From NCBI RefSeq assembly GCF_030866765.1, contig NZ_CP133017.1, positions 2,896,001 to 2,960,000 on the forward strand: a stretch of DNA of 64,000 nucleotides, read 5' to 3'. Each line of letters begins with the position of its first letter. Position 1 is the stretch's first letter. The notes beneath the pieces are model-generated. The model was not told where the DNA came from, searched no databases, and saw only the letters and a program-made list of their open reading frames with translations. The DNA is from Paenibacillus silvisoli. GTDB lineage: Bacteria; Bacillota; Bacilli; Paenibacillales; Paenibacillaceae. Shown piece by piece: positions 60,123-64,000 of the stretch. The position numbers were made by a program, and so were the translations under genes.

Positions 60123-60246
60123 CTGCTTTTGCCGATACGCCTTCTTTCGCTAAAAATAGGCTTGACCAGTTGTTTCACCCCTTTAAGGGGACGGTTAAGG
60201 TAAGGGAAACAGGGGAATCACTCCTGAAACGAAGAGGTGAATAACG

Positions 60247-60588
60247 ATGATGAATGCAATTCTGATAATCGTTGGTGTCACTATAATCTTGATTGTGGCC
60301 GTCTTACTAATCCGCAAAAGCCGCTGGAAAACAGTTCTGACCGCACCAGGCCATCAGGCGGAGGAATTACAGAATAAACACGCTTATTTACACGGAAGGG
60401 GCATCAGGTCCCGGATCCTCGAGCAGGACGGTCAGCCGGTGTCCGGCATTGCGGCCGGCACGATGCACTCCTCCGGCTATAATGTAGCCATGAAATTGCA
60501 GGTCCATAAGGATGATGTCCAGCGGGCCAAGGAAGCGCTTGAGGATTACACGCACGAGCTTCATACGTCACATTCTCCGCTATTATAG
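60247..60588 (+). CDS. Small membrane-anchored protein with DUF2007-like domain
   Basis: A 113-residue protein with one N-terminal membrane helix (AILIIVGVTIILIVAVLLI) and a soluble part with YNVAMKLQVHKDDVQRAKEALEDY, which resembles the DUF2007 (signal-transducing) fold. ATG 60,247 lies behind GAAGAGGTGAATAACG; 60,250 is an equal choice. Function unknown. Confidence 0.65.
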   Translation: MMNAILIIVGVTIILIVAVLLIRKSRWKTVLTAPGHQAEELQNKHAYLHGRGIRSRILEQDGQPVSGIAAGTMHSSGYNVAMKLQVHKDDVQRAKEALEDYTHELHTSHSPLL

Positions 60589-60614
60589 ATTCGAATAACA
60601 GTCGCATCACGAAC

Positions 60615-60655
60615 AGCCCTTCACTGCCCGAAAACGGGTCTTGAAGGGCTTTATC
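60615..60655 (+). terminator. Rho-independent terminator
   Basis: AGCCCTTCA pairs with TGAAGGGCT, with an inner CCCG-aaaa-CGGG, followed by TTTAT. Confidence 0.8.
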
Positions 60656-60809
60656 TGTAGTATGGCAGTTACAATGGATTCTATGAAAATATAACTAGGA
60701 CATTAAGCCTAATAATCTCCTTATATTTTCCTAATTTATCCGTGTTACTATGAGTGTGTAGTCGTCGCAAGTGCAATGCCCACTAAATTAAAGAACGGAG
60801 AATGGTGCA

Positions 60810-60989
60810 ATGGAATCTTATTTGCAAGAGAAAATTGAATCATTACGTTTCGAAATGAATGATCGGGCATGTAAACTTGGAAGTCTTACGCATGAAAATG
60901 TCGTTCTCGTCAGCCAGCAGTTGGACAGGTACATTTTTATTTATCAGAAGCTGCAGCGAAAGAGATATAAACGGAAGCAATCGTCGTAA
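60810..60989 (+). CDS. Spo0E-like aspartyl-phosphate phosphatase
   Basis: A 59-residue protein, too short for usual gene finders, starting MESYLQEKIESLRFEMND and containing the core SQQLDRYIFIYQKL. The SQxLD motif and the two-helix layout are those of Spo0E-type phosphatases, which remove phosphate from Spo0A and delay sporulation. ACGGAG lies 8 bases before ATG. The C-terminus is strongly basic (RKRYKRKQSS). The nearby KinB-like kinase supports a sporulation context. Confidence 0.82.
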   Translation: MESYLQEKIESLRFEMNDRACKLGSLTHENVVLVSQQLDRYIFIYQKLQRKRYKRKQSS

Positions 60990-61019
60990 TTCGCGACAAT
61001 CGATAAATAGCAAGGACTG

Positions 61020-61050
61020 AAACCCAAACGCGGCGGCGTTTGGGTTTTTC
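61020..61050 (+). terminator. Rho-independent terminator of the Spo0E-like gene
   Basis: AAACCCAAACGC/GCGTTTGGGTTT, 12 perfect pairs with a 4-base loop, then TTTC. Confidence 0.94.
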
Positions 61051-61122
61051 TTATGGGCTCTAGCATGTTAAACTAATCTTGTTATTTTTTAACAAATTGA
61101 TAGAGGTGGAAGGAGGAGCCGG

Positions 61123-61728
61123 ATGAAAAGCAAAACTAGTCTATTACGCACGGTGATCGTCGCAGCAGCAGTCATCTATTTATATTTCTGGATAGCCGGC
61201 TTTCCTTCGTCATGGACGACCGAAATGGCGGATATCGTAAACAACACATCCAAGTTCACCGATAAGCACGGCTACGACGTCCCCGGGGAATATTCCGTCT
61301 CCGTCGATTTGTCCGATCTGGAAAGCAATGTGGGCAAGGAGCTTTACAATGACGGTGCGCACCGCATCTATGTGATGTGGATGGATAACGTCGGCTTGCA
61401 GGGCGGCGGGTATCGGATCGGATTTCGGGCTGTCGGAACTTATTCGCGCGATGGCGCGTCTTTAATTTCAGGGCTGCATCACATTACGCTTGACGAGCAT
61501 CAGTTCACGTCGGAAATGACTGCGAAAATGACGGCGGCATATAAGGGCAAGGTGTATGAAAGCGCCACGTACGGCACCGCCGGCATAAATTTTAAGGATG
61601 GGGATGATTTTTCCTTCTATCTTTTTCCGAATGATGCGTATGAGAAGGATGAGGTGACGATGAATGAGAAGGGCATCGTCAAGCTGACGGTATCGGGACT
61701 TTATCAAAATTTGTGGTCTAAGAAATAG
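61123..61728 (+). CDS. Membrane-anchored or exported protein of unknown function
   Basis: A 201-residue protein with an N-terminal hydrophobic segment (VIVAAAVIYLYFWIAGF) that could anchor or export it. The rest is a beta-rich domain (GEYSVSVDLSDLESNVGKEL, GDDFSFYLFPND) with no recognised family. AAGGAGGAG lies 6 bases before ATG. It is followed 12 bases later by a coiled-coil gene, so the two form a unit. Confidence 0.7.
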   Translation: MKSKTSLLRTVIVAAAVIYLYFWIAGFPSSWTTEMADIVNNTSKFTDKHGYDVPGEYSVSVDLSDLESNVGKELYNDGAHRIYVMWMDNVGLQGGGYRIGFRAVGTYSRDGASLISGLHHITLDEHQFTSEMTAKMTAAYKGKVYESATYGTAGINFKDGDDFSFYLFPNDAYEKDEVTMNEKGIVKLTVSGLYQNLWSKK

Positions 61729-61740
61729 GAGGGATCGCGT

Positions 61741-62685
61741 ATGGGAGAAGATTTGAACGAGAAGCTAGCGGAAGCAAAGGAACGGGTTCACCGTTTGCAT
61801 AAGGCGCAGCGCAGAAGAGAAGAACTGACCAAGCGGCAATACGCGCAGGAACGGGCAATCGTCGAGTATGAGTTGCAGCTGGAAGCCGAGCAGGCCGACG
61901 TCGACAAGTTGACCGGCCTTACGCTGACCAATCTCTTTCATACGCTGCTGCGCAGCAAGGCCGAGCAGCTCGAAATGGAACGCCAGCAAGCCTTGTCCGC
62001 GGCGCTCCGGCTGCAGGAAGAGAAACAGAAGCTGGACGATACGAAAGCGGATTTGGTCCGTGTTGGCGATATTCTTGGCAGCTTGGCAGGTGCGGAGCAC
62101 GTGTATAATCAGCTGATGGCGACGAAGGAAGCGGCGCTGAGAAGCGGTGCGGCCTCCCAGGAGCTGGCGGCTATGGAAGAGCAGATCGCGGAGCAGAATC
62201 TGATAGCCAAAGAGATCCGGGAAGCGCTTCGCGCCGGGCAGACGGTCATGGCTTCGTTTGAGGATGCGTCTAACAGCTTGGAGAAAGCGGAAAATTGGGG
62301 CAAGTGGGATATGTGGACGGACAGCAGCCTGATTAATCATTTTAATAAACACGGGCATATCGATGACGCTAAAGGCTTTATTCATCAGGCGAACCATCAG
62401 CTGCAGGATTTCCGCGACGAGCTGAAGGATTTGAACCGCAGCATTCATGTCGAAATCGATATTAGCGGTACGCTCCGGATGGCCGATTTTTGGTTTGACG
62501 GGCTCATCACGGACTGGATTGTCCAGGGTCGTATCCAAAGCTCGCAGGAGCAAACGCTGGAAGCGATCCATAATGTTCGCACGGTCGTGAATAAGCTTAG
62601 CTCTGAGCTGAAGGCGGCGGAATCGGCGCTTCAGGCGCTGCGGAATAAGCGCCAGAACTGGATCGAAGAGACGAAGCCGGAATGA
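61741..62685 (+). CDS. Coiled-coil protein of unknown function
   Basis: A 314-residue protein that is mostly helical: two coiled-coil regions (about 1-125 and 250-310) rich in Glu, Lys, Gln and Leu flank a middle with a short conserved-looking segment (WGKWDMWTDSSLINHFNKHGHIDDA). No signal or membrane segment is present. GGAGGGATCGCGT lies before ATG. It could be a scaffold or cytoskeletal adaptor; no family can be named. Confidence 0.72.
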   Translation: MGEDLNEKLAEAKERVHRLHKAQRRREELTKRQYAQERAIVEYELQLEAEQADVDKLTGLTLTNLFHTLLRSKAEQLEMERQQALSAALRLQEEKQKLDDTKADLVRVGDILGSLAGAEHVYNQLMATKEAALRSGAASQELAAMEEQIAEQNLIAKEIREALRAGQTVMASFEDASNSLEKAENWGKWDMWTDSSLINHFNKHGHIDDAKGFIHQANHQLQDFRDELKDLNRSIHVEIDISGTLRMADFWFDGLITDWIVQGRIQSSQEQTLEAIHNVRTVVNKLSSELKAAESALQALRNKRQNWIEETKPE

Positions 62686-62708
62686 GTCTCAAAGCCTAAA
62701 TAGACAGC

Positions 62709-62752
62709 TCCTCGAATACAATAAAAGGAAATTATTCGAAATATTCGAGGAG
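62709..62752 (+). promoter_or_regulatory. Hairpin that could hide the ribosome site of the MBL gene
   Basis: CTCCTCGAATA (62,709-62,719) pairs with TATTCGAGGAG (62,742-62,752), 11 pairs across a 22-base loop. The right arm contains the GAGGAG ribosome site for GTG 62,763, so folding would block translation. Confidence 0.6.
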
Positions 62753-62762
62753 TTGGTCCACG

Positions 62763-63491
62763 GTGGCTCAAATCGACGAAATTGCACCGGAGGTTTACCG
62801 AATTTCGATTTATGTCCCGCAAATTGACATGCAGTTCAATCATTTTTTGATTCGCGATGACGAGCCGCTGCTGTACCATGCAGGCTTGCGGGCGATGTTT
62901 CCCGAGATGAAGGAGGCCGTGTCGAGGCTGCTTGATCCCTCGCTGCTGCGCTGGATCGGCTTCAGTCATTTCGAGTCGGATGAATGCGGCGCGTTGAATG
63001 AATGGCTGACTGCTGCGCCGAACGCGACTGCGGTCACCGGCTTGGTGGGCGCTCTCGTCAATGTGAACGATTTTGCGCTTCGACCGGCAAAGGCGCTGCA
63101 GGAAGGCGATATCCTCACTACCGGCAGCAAGAGATTCCGTCATATTCGGACGCCGCATGTTCCGCACGGTTGGGATGCCGGTCTTCTGTTCGAGGAAACG
63201 GGGAAGACGCTGTTTACATCGGATCTATTTCATCAGAATGGCGATGTTGAAGCGCTGACCGAAGCAAGCTTGGCGGATCGATGCCGTGATTTGCTGCGAG
63301 GCATGAATCAAGGACCGCTCGCGGATTACATACCTTATAGTACGGGAACCGAGCGTATACTTAACAACTTAGCCGCGCTTGGGCCAGCGACGCTTGCTAC
63401 GATGCACGGTTCTTCGTTCCGAGGGGATGGCCGAAAGGCGATTCAAGAGCTCGGGGAGATTTGGAAGGAAGAGTTGAGCCAGGATTCATAG
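62763..63491 (+). CDS. MBL-fold protein, flavodiiron/ODP-like, altered metal motif
   Basis: A 242-residue metallo-beta-lactamase-fold protein. The first metal motif is SHFESDECG, close to the HxExDH of diiron oxygen-reducing (ODP/flavodiiron) proteins but with Glu for the last His. TPHVPHGWDAG, TSDLFHQNGDV and MHGSSFRG supply further ligands. No flavodoxin domain follows, so it is the stand-alone form. GTG 62,763 follows GAGGAG at 10 bases. Oxygen sensing or reduction is possible; the ligand change makes this uncertain. Confidence 0.82.
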   Translation: MAQIDEIAPEVYRISIYVPQIDMQFNHFLIRDDEPLLYHAGLRAMFPEMKEAVSRLLDPSLLRWIGFSHFESDECGALNEWLTAAPNATAVTGLVGALVNVNDFALRPAKALQEGDILTTGSKRFRHIRTPHVPHGWDAGLLFEETGKTLFTSDLFHQNGDVEALTEASLADRCRDLLRGMNQGPLADYIPYSTGTERILNNLAALGPATLATMHGSSFRGDGRKAIQELGEIWKEELSQDS

Positions 63492-63501
63492 GATATATCG
63501 C

Positions 63502-63551
63502 TTATTTCATGCAAAAAGGCTGCCTTGTGGCAGCCTTTTTGCATGAAATAA
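63502..63551. terminator. Long 23-bp hairpin, bidirectional terminator
   Basis: Bases 63,502-63,524 pair perfectly with 63,529-63,551 around TTGT; the stem core is AAAAAGGCTGCC/GGCAGCCTTTTT. It can end transcripts from either side. Confidence 0.9.
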
Positions 63552-63587
63552 AGGTTATTAACATCGCTTTAAAGGAGGCAGAATGAT

Positions 63588-63851
63588 ATGAATCAGCTCA
63601 GGCATTTACTCCTGCGCAGTATTCAAGCCCGTTTGATGATGTTTATGTTTGTGGTGATCATTCTAACGATGGACCAGGTCCTCGACAATATCGAATTTCA
63701 TCTGAGAGATATGGAAAGCGTCGCAACCGACATCATTTTCAATTACAAGATAAACAGCAACCGATTGTTGGCCATTCCGACGCTGGTTATTGGCATCGTC
63801 TTCCAACGATTTATGATTACGGGCATGACCGCAGGCGCTGTCAAAGGATAG
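63588..63851 (+). pseudogene. Chimeric remnant: sensor-kinase N-terminus fused to permease C-terminus
   Basis: An 87-residue frame behind AAAGGAGG. Its first part (RSIQARLMMFMFVVIILT, then IEFHLRDMESVATDII) reads like the membrane entry and first sensor helix of a YesM-type kinase. Its last 25 residues (IPTLVIGIVFQRFMITGMTAGAVKG, split here as IPTLVIGIVFQRF and MITGMTAGAVKG) match the C-terminal end of MalG/YtcP-type sugar permeases. A deletion between a kinase gene and a permease gene would give this product. It may still be translated, so it could also be a genuine small protein. Confidence 0.5.
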
Positions 63852-63871
63852 TCCCAGTCACGTGAAGATTA

Positions 63872-63916
63872 GCTTTTCACCAGTTCATCTCGAATTGGTG
63901 AGAAGCCTGTTTATTT
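63872..63916 (+). terminator. Hairpin terminator after the chimeric ORF
   Basis: GCTTTTCACCA pairs with TGGTGAGAAGC (one G-T wobble), followed by TGTTTATTT. Confidence 0.65.
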
Positions 63917-63991
63917 ATGGGAAACATAAATGGCTGGAGTGATTTGAGAGCGAACATTTTGAATGAAAATTGTCTAATGTTGGAAGGAGTT

Positions 63992-64000
63992 ATGGGGAAG
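63992..64000 (+). CDS. Possible start of the next gene (truncated by the window)
   Basis: ATG at 63,992 follows GGAAGGAGTT, but the site is only two bases away, so the true start may lie beyond the window. Only three codons are visible. Confidence 0.25.

Overview
The window looks like chromosome of a spore-forming, high-GC member of the Paenibacillaceae (Paenibacillus or Cohnella type). The signs are strong AGGAGG ribosome sites, frequent GTG/TTG starts, LplB/YtcP-type sugar permeases with large lipoprotein binding proteins, YesM/YesN-type two-component regulation, a Spo0E-like peptide and a KinB-like kinase. This assignment comes from reading gene families and was not tested by a database search.

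Bases 1-29,880 are one large carbohydrate-utilisation locus in three transcription blocks. Block 1 (1-11,064) holds the end of a secreted beta-helix lyase, a binding-protein/two-permease importer, a cysteine hydrolase, a heparinase II/III-type lyase, a Gfo/Idh/MocA (GH109-like) protein and a deacetylase-like protein, then a terminator. Block 2 (11,238-14,397) is a YesM/YesN pair. Block 3 (14,584-29,824) holds a second complete importer, a beta-helix protein, a GH20 hexosaminidase, a TIM-barrel hydrolase, an M20 deacylase, RidA, an SDR dehydrogenase, a D-threonine-aldolase-like enzyme, a DapA/NanA-type aldolase, a cyclase-family hydrolase and a second deacetylase-like protein. No ATPase subunit is present. 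The mix of lyases, hexosaminidase, deacylase and amino-compound enzymes suggests a polymer with uronic acids and N-substituted sugars.

Bases 29,900-51,460 are mostly housekeeping and accessory genes: an overlapping set of membrane proteins, a MerR-MFS-EamA drug-efflux operon, a DUF1761 protein behind a twin operator, a WG-repeat protein, lysR-metE with a MET-box-like palindrome, a CWC protein followed by an array of four 16-bp palindromes at an exact 52-bp period, a methyltransferase that seems to lack a normal start codon, a PhyH dioxygenase, a deacetylase, lysR/aroA-aroC, GNAT, DUF2332 and pentapeptide-repeat genes.

Bases 51,500-58,610 hold a frameshifted PhyH gene and then a compact catabolic set: aldose epimerase, MocA-type dehydrogenase, MocC/IolE-type isomerase, a LacI regulator, a MocD-like three-histidine-box desaturase and a MocE-like Rieske ferredoxin. 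Palindromes with GTG-YCCG-NGCAC symmetry sit at the epimerase and lacI promoters, and a third lies before the desaturase. The set resembles the rhizobial rhizopine demethylation genes. The rest (58,611-64,000) has a KinB-like kinase, a Spo0E-like peptide, small membrane and coiled-coil proteins, an MBL-fold protein behind a hairpin that could hide its ribosome site, and a small ORF that reads as a kinase-permease deletion chimera.

Two intergenic regions (38,742-38,926 and 52,541-52,725) carry the same 185-bp element: two direct 26-bp repeats followed by two inverted ones, with identical spacing in both places.
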